The notes under the pieces: generated by a model | Told to the model about the DNA's origin: nothing | What the model saw: the letters and a program-made list of their open reading frames with translations, nothing else | Database searches by the model: none | NCBI GenBank assembly: GCA_963706315.1 | Contig: CAVPMA010000015.1 | Span: 434,001-498,000 of the forward strand | Source of the DNA: CALMEC01 sp963706315 | Lineage (GTDB): Bacteria > Actinomycetota > Thermoleophilia > Miltoncostaeales > Miltoncostaeaceae | Length of the DNA: 64,000 nt | Direction: 5' to 3' | Position numbers and translations under genes: made by a program | Shown here: one piece after another, positions 41,662 to 50,259 of the stretch | Layout: each line of letters begins with the position of its first letter | Position numbering within the stretch: position 1 is the first letter of the stretch

Positions 41662-42686
41662 GCGTTTCGGTGCAGGGATACTGGGCCCTCGTCGAGGGCT
41701 TCCTCGCGACCCGGGCGAGCACCAACACCCGGCTGGCGTACCGGCGTGACCTCGAGCTGCTCGCCGGGGCCCTCGGTCTCGCCACCCCGGGCGGGCCGGT
41801 CGCCGTGTTCGGTGTCGAAGACGATCCCGAGGCGCGGCGCGCGGCGGAGGCGCTGGCGGCGATCCCGGCCGGCTGGTGGCAGGGGTGGCGAGACGGGCTC
41901 GCCGGAACGGCGTCGAGCCGTCGCCGACGGGTCGCCGCGGTCCGTGCGTTCTGCAAGTGGTGGGGGCGGCTCTTCGCCCTGGAGAGCCCGGTGCACGACC
42001 TCGGGCCGCCCGGCGGTGTGGCCGACGCGCACCGGCGCCTCGGGCGCGAGATCGTCGCACTCGACCAGGCGCAGGTGCGGGCCATGTGCGAGGCCGCCGC
42101 CCGGCTGACCGGTCCGTTGGGGGCACGGACCCATGCCCTCGTCGAGACCCTCTATGGACTCGGGCTGCGGGCGAGCGAGGCGGCATCGCTCAACCTGTCG
42201 GACTGCCACCTGGACGACCCGGACGACCCCTACGTGATCGTGCACGGCAAGGGAGCCCGGCAGCGCGCGGTGGCCGTGCCGGCGATGGCCCGTTCCGCGC
42301 TCCTCGCGTACCTGGCCGTCGGCCGGCCGGAGCTCCGCGCGGCCGATCGGCGCCCGCGGCCCGACCAGGTGCGCCACCGCGACGCCGACGCGGTGTTCCT
42401 CACGACCCGCGGCCGTCGGATGGGCCGGGCGGCGGTGTGGGAGGTGGTGCAGCAGGTGGCGAAGGCCGCCGGGCTGCTGGAGGACGGTCAGCGGATCTTC
42501 CCGCACGCCCTGCGCCATTCGTGCGGCACGCACCTGATCCAGTCAGGGGTCGACATCCGCTACGTCCAGGCCCATCTGGGCCACGCGAGCCCGGTCACCA
42601 CGGAGATCTACACGCACGTGACGGCCGCGCACCTGCGCGAGGACTTCGACCGGGCGCATCCGCGCAGCCGCCGCCGCGCCGGCTGA
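41658..42686 (+). CDS. Tyrosine recombinase (XerC/XerD-like), second of a pair
   Basis: A 342-residue recombinase, longer than XerC/D (about 300) through an insert near residues 215-250 (RPELRAADRRPRPDQVRHRD). Catalytic residues are complete: Arg in YGLGLRASE, Lys in VHGKGARQR, H-x-x-R in PHALRHSCGTHLIQSG, His in LGHASP and Tyr in TTEIYTHV. The DNA-binding half is distinct from its neighbour, so the two are not a recent duplication. ATG 41658 overlaps the first recombinase stop, favouring equal production of the two. Confidence 0.92.
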   Translation: MSVSVQGYWALVEGFLATRASTNTRLAYRRDLELLAGALGLATPGGPVAVFGVEDDPEARRAAEALAAIPAGWWQGWRDGLAGTASSRRRRVAAVRAFCKWWGRLFALESPVHDLGPPGGVADAHRRLGREIVALDQAQVRAMCEAAARLTGPLGARTHALVETLYGLGLRASEAASLNLSDCHLDDPDDPYVIVHGKGARQRAVAVPAMARSALLAYLAVGRPELRAADRRPRPDQVRHRDADAVFLTTRGRRMGRAAVWEVVQQVAKAAGLLEDGQRIFPHALRHSCGTHLIQSGVDIRYVQAHLGHASPVTTEIYTHVTAAHLREDFDRAHPRSRRRAG

Positions 42687-42694
42687 GCGCAAGC

Positions 42695-45022
42695 CTAGCC
42701 GCCGCCGGCGGGTGTGCTTCCGCCGAGCACGCCGCGGTAGCCCTGGAACGCCCGCTGCAGGATCGGCCAGCCGACCTTCCTTCGCTCGTGCCACTGCACG
42801 GTGTCCCACCCTTCCCAGCGGTACCCGGTCGTCCTGACCAGCGGCTCGCCGTCGACGGCGATGGCGATGCCGAGCGCGTCGGCCTTGCGGGTCGTGACCT
42901 TGCCGTCGGGGCCGACCACGTACAGGCGGTGGGAGGACGGATCGGCCACGCTCAGCATGCCCCAGGGCAAGGCGATCTCCAGCACCCCGTCGCGACCCAT
43001 GACAAGGTGCCGATCGTCGAACGCCGGGCTGGCCGGGTCGGTCGTGCCCCACGGCATGAGCGACGCGTCGCGCAGCTCGGTCGGGTTCATGCGGCCCGAC
43101 TCGGGCAACCGGTACGGGTAGTTCAGGATCTGACGCAGCCGCACCCAGGTCCCGCTCTCGGGAAGGACATCGGCGCGGTTGGTGGGGACGTACCCCTTGT
43201 TGATGCCGTACCGCAGCCCCAGCGTCTCGATCCACCCCGCGTGGTACATGCGCGCCTCGCCGCCCGGCTCGATGACCACCGCCATCTCGGCACCCGGGTC
43301 CACCCCCGGGAGGTCGGGCAGGCCGCGGTTGCCGCCCGGGCGCGCGTCGAGGCCGATGACGATCCGCTTGTATCGCCACAGGTCGGGGTTCACCTTGAGT
43401 CGCAGGTACACGTTCTCGGCGTCGCTCGTTGCGGCGACGTCGCCGAGCGAACGGGTGCCGTGCCCGATCGACGGGACCGCGGCCCACTCGCCGTCGTGCC
43501 CGTCGAGGACCACGACGTCCCTGGGGCCCGGCTCCGCCGCGATGATGCCGAAGTGCTCCTCGTTGGTGAGGACGTTCCGCCACAGCGCCCGGTTGTGGTG
43601 CGGAAGCTCGTAGTCGATCGTGTTCCAGGTGAACTTGAACCACTCGTCGAGCCACATGAACACGACGCCCCCGGCGAGTCCCTCGTCGCGGAGGTCGTGG
43701 AGCATGTCGACGACGTTCGTCGCGGCCTCCTGCTCGCTATGGCATCCTTGGTTACGGCCGAGCGGTGCGAGGTGGGCGCATCCGAGCGACGTGGGCTGAC
43801 CGAACTCGGTGACCATCAGCGGGATGCCCGCGTGGTGGAGCCGCAGGTCGTGGATGTAGCCGGCGTACGGATCGAGCTTCCCGTCGCGCGGCCGGTGGTA
43901 GGTCTGGTAGTCGCGTTGCCAGCGCAGGAAGTCGGGGTAGTACGGATAGGCGTGGAAGCTTGCGAAGTACCCGGCGGGCCACGCGGGCGTCGCCTCGAGG
44001 TGCATCGCGTCGATGGACACGAGGTCCTCCTGGAAGAGCGGCTCCTCCGGGTGGCGCAGGGGATCGGTGGTGTCCCAGTTCGTGAACGTCAGGGGGACGC
44101 TCCAGCCGCGCCCCGCCTCGAGGGTGGCGAGCTCCTCGAGGTTCGACGCGATCCAGTTCTCCATCGGGCTCGCGCCCCGCTTCGCGCGGATGTAGCGGCC
44201 GCGGAACGCCGGCATGCCGCGGTGCTTCAGGTCGGTCGCGTGCGAGGCCTCGGGGTCCCACTCGATTCCGAACGACCAGCCCAGCAGCCACGGTGAGACG
44301 TCGGACCGGTAGAGGCCGCTCGCATGGCCCGGCACCTTCTCGATCACCGCGTCGCCGTGCACCACGGCCACCGCGTCCGCGATCTCCTTCGTCATGTCCC
44401 GCACCACCTGGGCGTCCCAGATGTCGCGTGTCGCGTAGAAGCGGGCCTCGGGGATCCAGATGCCGTGCAGCACGTACAGCGGGCGCCCCGGGTGACGGAG
44501 GTTGTAGTCGCGAAGCGCGTCGTAGAAGGCGGGGCCGAGGATGGTGTAGACGCGCACGACGGTGACGCCGAGTTCGCCCATCTCGGCGAACCAGCGGTCG
44601 TAGTCGGGGCGGGTGGCCGCGAGCGCGCCGGGCTCCTGGCCGGGCACGCTCGAGCCGAGGTTCACCCCGGCCCAGAAGTGCGGGACGAACGTGTCGCCCA
44701 CCGCCACCCGGACCTCCTCGCCGACGACCTTCGCCGGCAGCCGCAGCCCGCCGTCGAGGATGCGCTCCGGCGCAGCGGGGAGGGCGGGCTCCTCCGGCGG
44801 CGGGATGGGTTTGGCGCGATGGAAGAACGGCACGAACGTCGCGCCGGCCGATACGAAGCCGGCGAGCAGGAAGAGACCCGCACAGAGTCCGAGGTAGGCG
44901 AACTGGGCGCTGCGCTCGCCGAGCCGCGCGAGCAGGCGCCGCCGGCGCCGCGGGCGCGCGGCGTCGGAGGAAGCCGGCGCGATCGCATCGGCTCGCTCAG
45001 GCTGGGAGGCGGGGCTGTCCAC
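42695..45022 (-). CDS. Membrane-anchored clan GH-A-like glycoside hydrolase
   Basis: A 775-residue protein. A basic N-terminal tail (RPRRRRRLLARLG) precedes one membrane helix at about 40-62 (FAYLGLCAGLFLLAGFVSAG); the rest is outside. A TIM-barrel region (about 105-460) includes HFWAGVNLGSSVPGQEPG, the likely acid/base in LLGWSFGIEWDP and the likely nucleophile in IPLMVTEFGQP. A C-terminal beta domain (about 520-775) follows. It seems to act on an envelope or external glycan; the family number is not clear from sequence. Confidence 0.75.
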   Translation of the reverse strand: MDSPASQPERADAIAPASSDAARPRRRRRLLARLGERSAQFAYLGLCAGLFLLAGFVSAGATFVPFFHRAKPIPPPEEPALPAAPERILDGGLRLPAKVVGEEVRVAVGDTFVPHFWAGVNLGSSVPGQEPGALAATRPDYDRWFAEMGELGVTVVRVYTILGPAFYDALRDYNLRHPGRPLYVLHGIWIPEARFYATRDIWDAQVVRDMTKEIADAVAVVHGDAVIEKVPGHASGLYRSDVSPWLLGWSFGIEWDPEASHATDLKHRGMPAFRGRYIRAKRGASPMENWIASNLEELATLEAGRGWSVPLTFTNWDTTDPLRHPEEPLFQEDLVSIDAMHLEATPAWPAGYFASFHAYPYYPDFLRWQRDYQTYHRPRDGKLDPYAGYIHDLRLHHAGIPLMVTEFGQPTSLGCAHLAPLGRNQGCHSEQEAATNVVDMLHDLRDEGLAGGVVFMWLDEWFKFTWNTIDYELPHHNRALWRNVLTNEEHFGIIAAEPGPRDVVVLDGHDGEWAAVPSIGHGTRSLGDVAATSDAENVYLRLKVNPDLWRYKRIVIGLDARPGGNRGLPDLPGVDPGAEMAVVIEPGGEARMYHAGWIETLGLRYGINKGYVPTNRADVLPESGTWVRLRQILNYPYRLPESGRMNPTELRDASLMPWGTTDPASPAFDDRHLVMGRDGVLEIALPWGMLSVADPSSHRLYVVGPDGKVTTRKADALGIAIAVDGEPLVRTTGYRWEGWDTVQWHERRKVGWPILQRAFQGYRGVLGGSTPAGGG

Positions 45023-45073
45023 GCCCCAAACTCTTCGACCGTTTGCGGGTCGGGCTTGACCTGCGCGGGACGC

Positions 45074-45730
45074 CTAGTCGAGCGGGATGACCCGGGCGGT
45101 GATCCCGTCCGGACCGACCTCGAGCACCCCGACGTTGCGGCGCATCGCGTCCGCGCCGAGCTGCATGCGGTAGCGGCGCACCCAGCGGTCGGCGATGCCC
45201 TGCCACCCACGGCCCGGCGGCCTGCCGCCCTCGAGGCTTCCCCAGGGGCAGACCGCGCCCGGCGAGAAGATCAGGGTGTCGCCAACCCGCGTGACGTCAG
45301 GCTCGTGCCAGTGCCCGTAGACCACGCAGTCGGCGGGCCCGGCGGCCCGGATGAGCGATCGGTGAAGACCGGCCCGCCACGACAGCCTCCGCCGGGCGAC
45401 CACGTGGGCCACGATGACCGCAGTGTCGAGCGCGAACGCCCGGCGCCCGTGGATCAGCGCGATGCGCCTGCCCGCCACGGTCACGAGCGTGGAGCGCGGC
45501 AGGACGAGCCCGTCGAGGCGGTCGTGATCGCCCCGCACCGCGACTACCGGCGCGATCCGTGCGAGCTCGTCGAGCACCCATGCGCGGGAGATGTCGCCCG
45601 CGTGGAGGATGAGGTCGCACCCGGCGAGCGCGTCGAACAGGGTCGCAGGCAGGGCGTCCAGGTACTCGCCGACGTGGGTGTCGGCGATCACGCCGACACG
45701 GGCGGAGGCGGATGGCGACGGGGACGCCAC
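45074..45730 (-). CDS. YfcE/MJ0936-type metallophosphoesterase
   Basis: A 218-residue calcineurin-like phosphodiesterase. Metal motifs in order: GVIADTHVGEYLD (D-x-H), ILHAGDISRAW (G-D), VRGDHDRLDG (G-D/N-H-D), ALIHGRRAF (H-G) and VVYGHWHEPD (G-H-x-H). The histidine motifs are complete. GTG 45730 was chosen; no clear ribosome-binding site. It lies between the glycosidase and ddl genes. Confidence 0.88.
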   Translation of the reverse strand: MASPSPSASARVGVIADTHVGEYLDALPATLFDALAGCDLILHAGDISRAWVLDELARIAPVVAVRGDHDRLDGLVLPRSTLVTVAGRRIALIHGRRAFALDTAVIVAHVVARRRLSWRAGLHRSLIRAAGPADCVVYGHWHEPDVTRVGDTLIFSPGAVCPWGSLEGGRPPGRGWQGIADRWVRRYRMQLGADAMRRNVGVLEVGPDGITARVIPLD

Positions 45731-45747
45731 GGCAGCCGCTGCGATCC

Positions 45748-46785
45748 CTAGCCCAGGTAGCGGGCGCGTTCGGTCGCGGCTTCGATGCCGAGCGCCACGA
45801 GCCGCTCCACGAGCTCCTGGTAGCCGACGCCCGCGGCTTCGAAGAGCTTCGCGTACACGCTGGTGGGGGTGAATCCCGGGATCGTGTTGACCTCCAGCAC
45901 CCGCACGTCGCCGCCGTCCTCCACGAAGAAGTCGATGCGTGCCATGCCGGCGCACCCGGTGGCGACGAACGCGCACCGGGCGATCTCCTGCAGACGCTCC
46001 GTCGTGGTCGGGGGGAGGTCGGCGGGGACGGTGAGCCGCATCCGGTCGGGCAGGTACTTCGTGTCGTAGTCGTACCAGTCGCTGTCGTACCCGATCTCGC
46101 CGACGGGGGACAGCATGAGCTCGTCGTTGCCCAGCACGCCGACCTCGACCTCCCGGCCGACCATCGCCCGCTCCACCAGCACCTTGGGGTCGTGGCGCAG
46201 CGCCAGGTCGAGGGCGGCGTTCAGCTCGTCGGGCCCGGTGACCTTCGAGATCCCCACGCTCGAGCCGAGCCTTGCGGGCTTCGCGAACACCGGGTACGCG
46301 AGCTTCCGGGCGACCTCGTCGCGGACCTCTCCGGGCGCCTCCGCCCAGCGCCGCGCCGAGACGGTGATCGAGTCGATGACCGGGATGTCGTGGGCGCGCG
46401 CCACGCTCTTGAAGAGCGCCTTGTCCATCGCGATCGCCGACGCCCCGACGCCCGCGCCGACGTATGCGACCCCGGCGATCTCGCAGAGGCCCTGCACGGT
46501 GCCGTCCTCGCCGAAGGGCCCGTGGAGCGCCGGGAACACCACGTCCACGAGCCGCGAGGGACCACCGTCCAGGGCGGCCAGCACGCCGGTGTCAGCGGAC
46601 CCCGGGATGAGCGCGACGGGGGTCCCGTCGAGCGTCCACTCGCCGTCGCGGCCGATGAGCACCGGCATCACTTCGTATCGCTCGGGGTCGAGCGCCTTCG
46701 CGACGCTCGCCCCGGAGACGAGCGAGACCTCGTGCTCGCTGCTTCGCCCGCCCATCAGCACGGCGATCCGCAGGGGCGGCGTCAC
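45748..46785 (-). CDS. ddl: D-alanine--D-alanine ligase, copy 2
   Basis: A 345-residue ligase of the DdlA-like length class: MGGRSSEHEVSLVSGASV, FPALHGPFGEDGTVQGLCEIAGVAYVG, FAKPARLGSSVGISKV, DTKYLPDRMRLTVPADL and VLEVNTIPGFTPTSVY. It overlaps the PknB stop by 4 nt and so belongs to the wall-growth transcription unit, which makes it the better candidate for the housekeeping enzyme than the copy at 13711. Confidence 0.94.
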   Translation of the reverse strand: MTPPLRIAVLMGGRSSEHEVSLVSGASVAKALDPERYEVMPVLIGRDGEWTLDGTPVALIPGSADTGVLAALDGGPSRLVDVVFPALHGPFGEDGTVQGLCEIAGVAYVGAGVGASAIAMDKALFKSVARAHDIPVIDSITVSARRWAEAPGEVRDEVARKLAYPVFAKPARLGSSVGISKVTGPDELNAALDLALRHDPKVLVERAMVGREVEVGVLGNDELMLSPVGEIGYDSDWYDYDTKYLPDRMRLTVPADLPPTTTERLQEIARCAFVATGCAGMARIDFFVEDGGDVRVLEVNTIPGFTPTSVYAKLFEAAGVGYQELVERLVALGIEAATERARYLG

Positions 46786-48713
46786 GGGCTCCCCGGGAGG
46801 GGCTGGCCGGTGCTCGTCCCGCCGGAGTCGGCGGGCGCGATCGGTCCGCTCGACACGGTGATCGTCACGGGCGTCCGTCCCGGGTCGACCTGCGTGCCCG
46901 CGGTGGGATTCTGGCCGATCACCGTGCCGTCGGGCTCCTGATCGACGACGGTCTGGGAGATGGGGTCGGGGAAGCCGAGTCCCTGCAGCTTCTGGCGCGC
47001 GGCGGCCGCGGTGTTGCCGACCACGTTGGGCATCGGGATCGTCTGCGGCACCGGAGCCGCGGCGACGACGATGTCGACGGCGCTGCCCTTCGCGACGTTG
47101 GTGCCCGCGACCGGATCCTGCGCCAGCACCGTGCCCGGCGGGCGTCGGTCGGTGGCACGCGTGGTGACCTCGCCGAGCTCGAGCCCGGCGTCGGCGAGCG
47201 CGGTCTCGGCCTCCGATCGACTCTTCAGCAGGAGCGCCGGCACGTCGACGGGCTCCGGGCCCTTGCTCACCACGATCGTGACGGTCTGGCCCTCGTTCAA
47301 CCGCGACCCGGCCGTCGGCTGCTGGCGGATGACGTTGCCGGTCGTCGCGTCGCTGAACTCCTCCTCCACCTTGACGTCGAACTTGAAGCGCCCGAGCTCC
47401 TGTTTGGCGTCGTCGACGTTCAACCCGACCACCCGGGGAACGATCGCCTCCTGTCCCCCGAGGCTGACGAACAGGATCACCTCGCTGCCCTTGCTCGCGT
47501 CGGTGCCCTCCGCGGGGTCCGTGCGGATGGCGAGACCGGCGGCGACCTCCGGGTCGTTCTCCTCCCTGACCCGGACCGTGAAGCCGGCCTCTTCGAGAAT
47601 GCCGCTCGCGGTCGCCTCGTCCTGATTCCGGACCGACGGTACCTCGATCTTCGCCGCCCGCCCGACGTCGGTGAACAGGTAACCGGCGAGGGCGCCGGCG
47701 AACAGCACGAGCGCGATGATCCCGAGGATGATTGGGATGCGGCGGCGCTTGGGAGGGGGAGGGGGCACAGCGGTCTTCCCGGTCGCGATCCTGGTCGGCT
47801 GGGTGGTCGGCGCGATGATGCGGGTGGGGGTTGGCGCCTCCAGGGCGGCGAGCACCTGAGTCGCGTCGTCGGGGGGCACGGGCAGCGACGGCCGCACCAC
47901 CATGAGCGCCCGGCTGAACTCCTCGGCGGTGCGGAAGCGGTTGCCCGGCCGTTTCTCGAGCGCCTTCATCACGATGTCGTTGAGCTGCGGGGGAATCTGC
48001 GGGACGAGCACTCGCGGCGCGATCGGCGGCTCGTTGATCTGGCGCATCGCGATCGCGACGGGCTTGTCGCCGTCGAACGGCACGCGGCCGGTGAGCATCT
48101 CGTAGAGCAGGATGCCGACCGAGTAGCAGTCGCTCGCGGGCGTGACTTCCTCGCCGCGCGCCTGCTCCGGGGAGAGGTACTGGGCGGTGCCGATCACCGA
48201 CCCGACCTCGGTCATCCCGGCGTCGTCGCCGGCGCGCGCGATGCCGAAGTCGGTGACCTTCAGGTGGCCGTCCTCGGCCACCAGGACGTTCTGCGGCTTG
48301 ATGTCGCGGTGGATGACGTCCCGGCGATGGGCCGCCGACAGGGCGGCGAGGACCTGCAGCGCGGCATCGACCGCCTGACGCGGGGCGAGGCGGCCGTTCT
48401 GGCGGATGATCGCCTTGAGGTCGGGGCCCGGCAGGTGCTCCATCACGATGTAGTAGCTGCCGTCGGCCTCCCCGCGGTCGTACACCGTGACGATGTTGGG
48501 GTGTGAGAGGCCCGCCGCGGCCGACGCCTCACGGCGGAACCGCTCGACGAAGTCGGGGTCGGCAGCGTAGCGCTCGGCGAGGATCTTGACCGCGACCCGC
48601 CGGTCGAGCAGCCGATCGTGGGCGAGCCAGACCTTCGCCATGCCGCCGGTGCCGATTGGCCGCTCCAGCTGGTAGCGGCCGCCGACAACCGAGCCCGGCT
48701 CCACAGTCGCCAT
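46782..48713 (-). CDS. pknB: PASTA-domain Ser/Thr protein kinase PknB
   Basis: A 643-residue receptor kinase. The kinase domain (about 10-275) has IGTGGMAKVW, VAVKIL, VIHRDIKPQNVLV, DFGIA and GTAQYLSPEQARGE. A proline-rich linker leads to a membrane helix near 335-355 (IPIILGIIALVLFAGALAGYL). Four PASTA repeats fill the outer part, beginning near EVPSVRNQDEATAS, AIVPRVVGLNVDDAK, VDVPALLLKSRSEAE and IPMPNVVGNTAAAAR. It senses peptidoglycan or lipid II and controls wall growth in actinobacteria. Here it follows the PBP gene, as in mycobacteria. Confidence 0.95.
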   Translation of the reverse strand: MATVEPGSVVGGRYQLERPIGTGGMAKVWLAHDRLLDRRVAVKILAERYAADPDFVERFRREASAAAGLSHPNIVTVYDRGEADGSYYIVMEHLPGPDLKAIIRQNGRLAPRQAVDAALQVLAALSAAHRRDVIHRDIKPQNVLVAEDGHLKVTDFGIARAGDDAGMTEVGSVIGTAQYLSPEQARGEEVTPASDCYSVGILLYEMLTGRVPFDGDKPVAIAMRQINEPPIAPRVLVPQIPPQLNDIVMKALEKRPGNRFRTAEEFSRALMVVRPSLPVPPDDATQVLAALEAPTPTRIIAPTTQPTRIATGKTAVPPPPPKRRRIPIILGIIALVLFAGALAGYLFTDVGRAAKIEVPSVRNQDEATASGILEEAGFTVRVREENDPEVAAGLAIRTDPAEGTDASKGSEVILFVSLGGQEAIVPRVVGLNVDDAKQELGRFKFDVKVEEEFSDATTGNVIRQQPTAGSRLNEGQTVTIVVSKGPEPVDVPALLLKSRSEAETALADAGLELGEVTTRATDRRPPGTVLAQDPVAGTNVAKGSAVDIVVAAAPVPQTIPMPNVVGNTAAAARQKLQGLGFPDPISQTVVDQEPDGTVIGQNPTAGTQVDPGRTPVTITVSSGPIAPADSGGTSTGQPLPGSP

Positions 48714-48822
48714 CAGCGACCCCCGTCCGGGGTCGGGTGTGGCGCAGGCGCGTCGGGGTGGCAGGGAACCGCCATGCCGGGACCATATTCGGGACGGCGA
48801 CGGGGCCGGCGGCCAACGGGGC

Positions 48823-50259
48823 TCATCCGCCCACCTGGACCGCTGCCCGCATGACCTGACCGGCGATCGGCGCCGCGACGCCACCGCCGGTGCCGGAGGT
48901 GTCCTCGACGAGGACCGCGACGGCGACGACCGGGTTGTCGGCCGGGGCGAACCCGATGAACCACGCCTGGTTGCGTCCCGCCGCGCCGCTCTCGGCGGTG
49001 CCGGTCTTGCCCGCGACCTCGAGGCCGGCCAGGGCGGCGGCGGTGCCTGTGCCTTCGCGGACCACGTTGCGCATCATCGCGGAAACGGCTGAGGCCACGT
49101 CCCGCGTGGTCACGCGCCGAACCGTCTCGCTGTGGCCCTGGCGCACGATGTCGCCCGAACGGTCGCGGATGCGGCTCACGAGGTAGGGCCGCTGCATGAC
49201 GCCGCCGTTCGCGATCGTCGCGGCGACCATCGCCATCTGGAGCGGCGTCACGGCGAGCCGCTCCTGGCCGATCGCAACCCGCGGTGCGTCGATGCCCTGC
49301 TCGTCGTTCGGCAGGAGCCGCCCTCCGTCGAAGCGTCCCGACGGCACCAGCATGTCGTTCGGGAGGTCGCGCATCTCGGGATCGGCGCCGAACCCGAACG
49401 CGCTCATCGTCGCTCCGAGCCGGTCGGGTCCGAGGTCCTGCCCGATCTTCGCGAACGTCGTGTTGATCGACTTCGTCAGTGCCGTCTCGAGGGTGTGGGC
49501 GCCGTAGACGGCTCCCCCGAAGTTCGTGATCGCCCGGCCGTTCACGACGAACCGGCCCGTGTCGACGAACCGCGACTGCGGGGTGTACCCGCCGGACTCC
49601 AGCGCGGCGGTCGTGGTCACGACCTTGAACGTCGAGCCCGGCGGCTGGCGACCCTGCGTCGGGCGCGACAGGAGCGGTGCTCCCGGCTGGCGGCGGATCT
49701 CGGCGAAGCGGGTGGCCACGTCGTTCAGGTCGAACGTCGGCGCGGATGCCATCGCGAGCACCGCACCGGTGCGCGGGTTGAGCGCGACGACAGCGCCGGT
49801 GCGGCCGGCGAGGGCGTCGACCGCCACCTGCTGGATCCGCGTGTCGAGGGTGAGCTGGACGTTGGCGCCACGCTTCTCGCTCAGGTTGAGCCGCTGCAGC
49901 AGCGGCTCTGCCCCGTAGCTGCCCGCGAGGTACTTGTTGAACTCGGCTTCGATGCCGGTACGGCCGAACTGTGGCGTGGCGTATCCCACGACGTGGGGGG
50001 CGAGCCCGCCGAGGCGGTAGACGCGCCGGAAGACCTTCTGGCCCCGCACGACGGTGGCCTGGCTCGTGGCGAGGACCTGTCCGTCGGCGCTGATGATCTG
50101 CCCGCGGTCGATGCGGCGCTCCCGCTCGGCGACGTACGGGTTGTCGCGCCGGCTCTCCAGCTCGCCCGCCGCGACCACCTGCCACCAGCCGAGGAAGCCC
50201 GCGAGCAGCGCGAACCCGAGGCAGATGGCGAGGTAGAGGCGCCTGATCGACCGGTTCAC
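48823..50259 (-). CDS. pbpA: Class B penicillin-binding protein (PbpA-type transpeptidase)
   Basis: A 478-residue membrane-anchored transpeptidase. An N-terminal helix (LYLAICLGFALLAGFLGWW) is followed by a short dimer domain and the transpeptidase fold with S-x-x-K in PPGSTFKVVT, S-x-N in TKSINTTFA and K-T-G in VAGKTGTAES. The short linker and position after rodA match mycobacterial PbpA. GTG 50259 overlaps the rodA stop by 4 nt. Confidence 0.94.
   Translation of the reverse strand: MNRSIRRLYLAICLGFALLAGFLGWWQVVAAGELESRRDNPYVAERERRIDRGQIISADGQVLATSQATVVRGQKVFRRVYRLGGLAPHVVGYATPQFGRTGIEAEFNKYLAGSYGAEPLLQRLNLSEKRGANVQLTLDTRIQQVAVDALAGRTGAVVALNPRTGAVLAMASAPTFDLNDVATRFAEIRRQPGAPLLSRPTQGRQPPGSTFKVVTTTAALESGGYTPQSRFVDTGRFVVNGRAITNFGGAVYGAHTLETALTKSINTTFAKIGQDLGPDRLGATMSAFGFGADPEMRDLPNDMLVPSGRFDGGRLLPNDEQGIDAPRVAIGQERLAVTPLQMAMVAATIANGGVMQRPYLVSRIRDRSGDIVRQGHSETVRRVTTRDVASAVSAMMRNVVREGTGTAAALAGLEVAGKTGTAESGAAGRNQAWFIGFAPADNPVVAVAVLVEDTSGTGGGVAAPIAGQVMRAAVQVGG

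Noticed and set aside
48717..48735. Short hairpin (GACCCC...GGGGTC) just before pknB
   Set aside because: Only a 6-bp stem, expected by chance at this GC content; not reported as a regulatory site.
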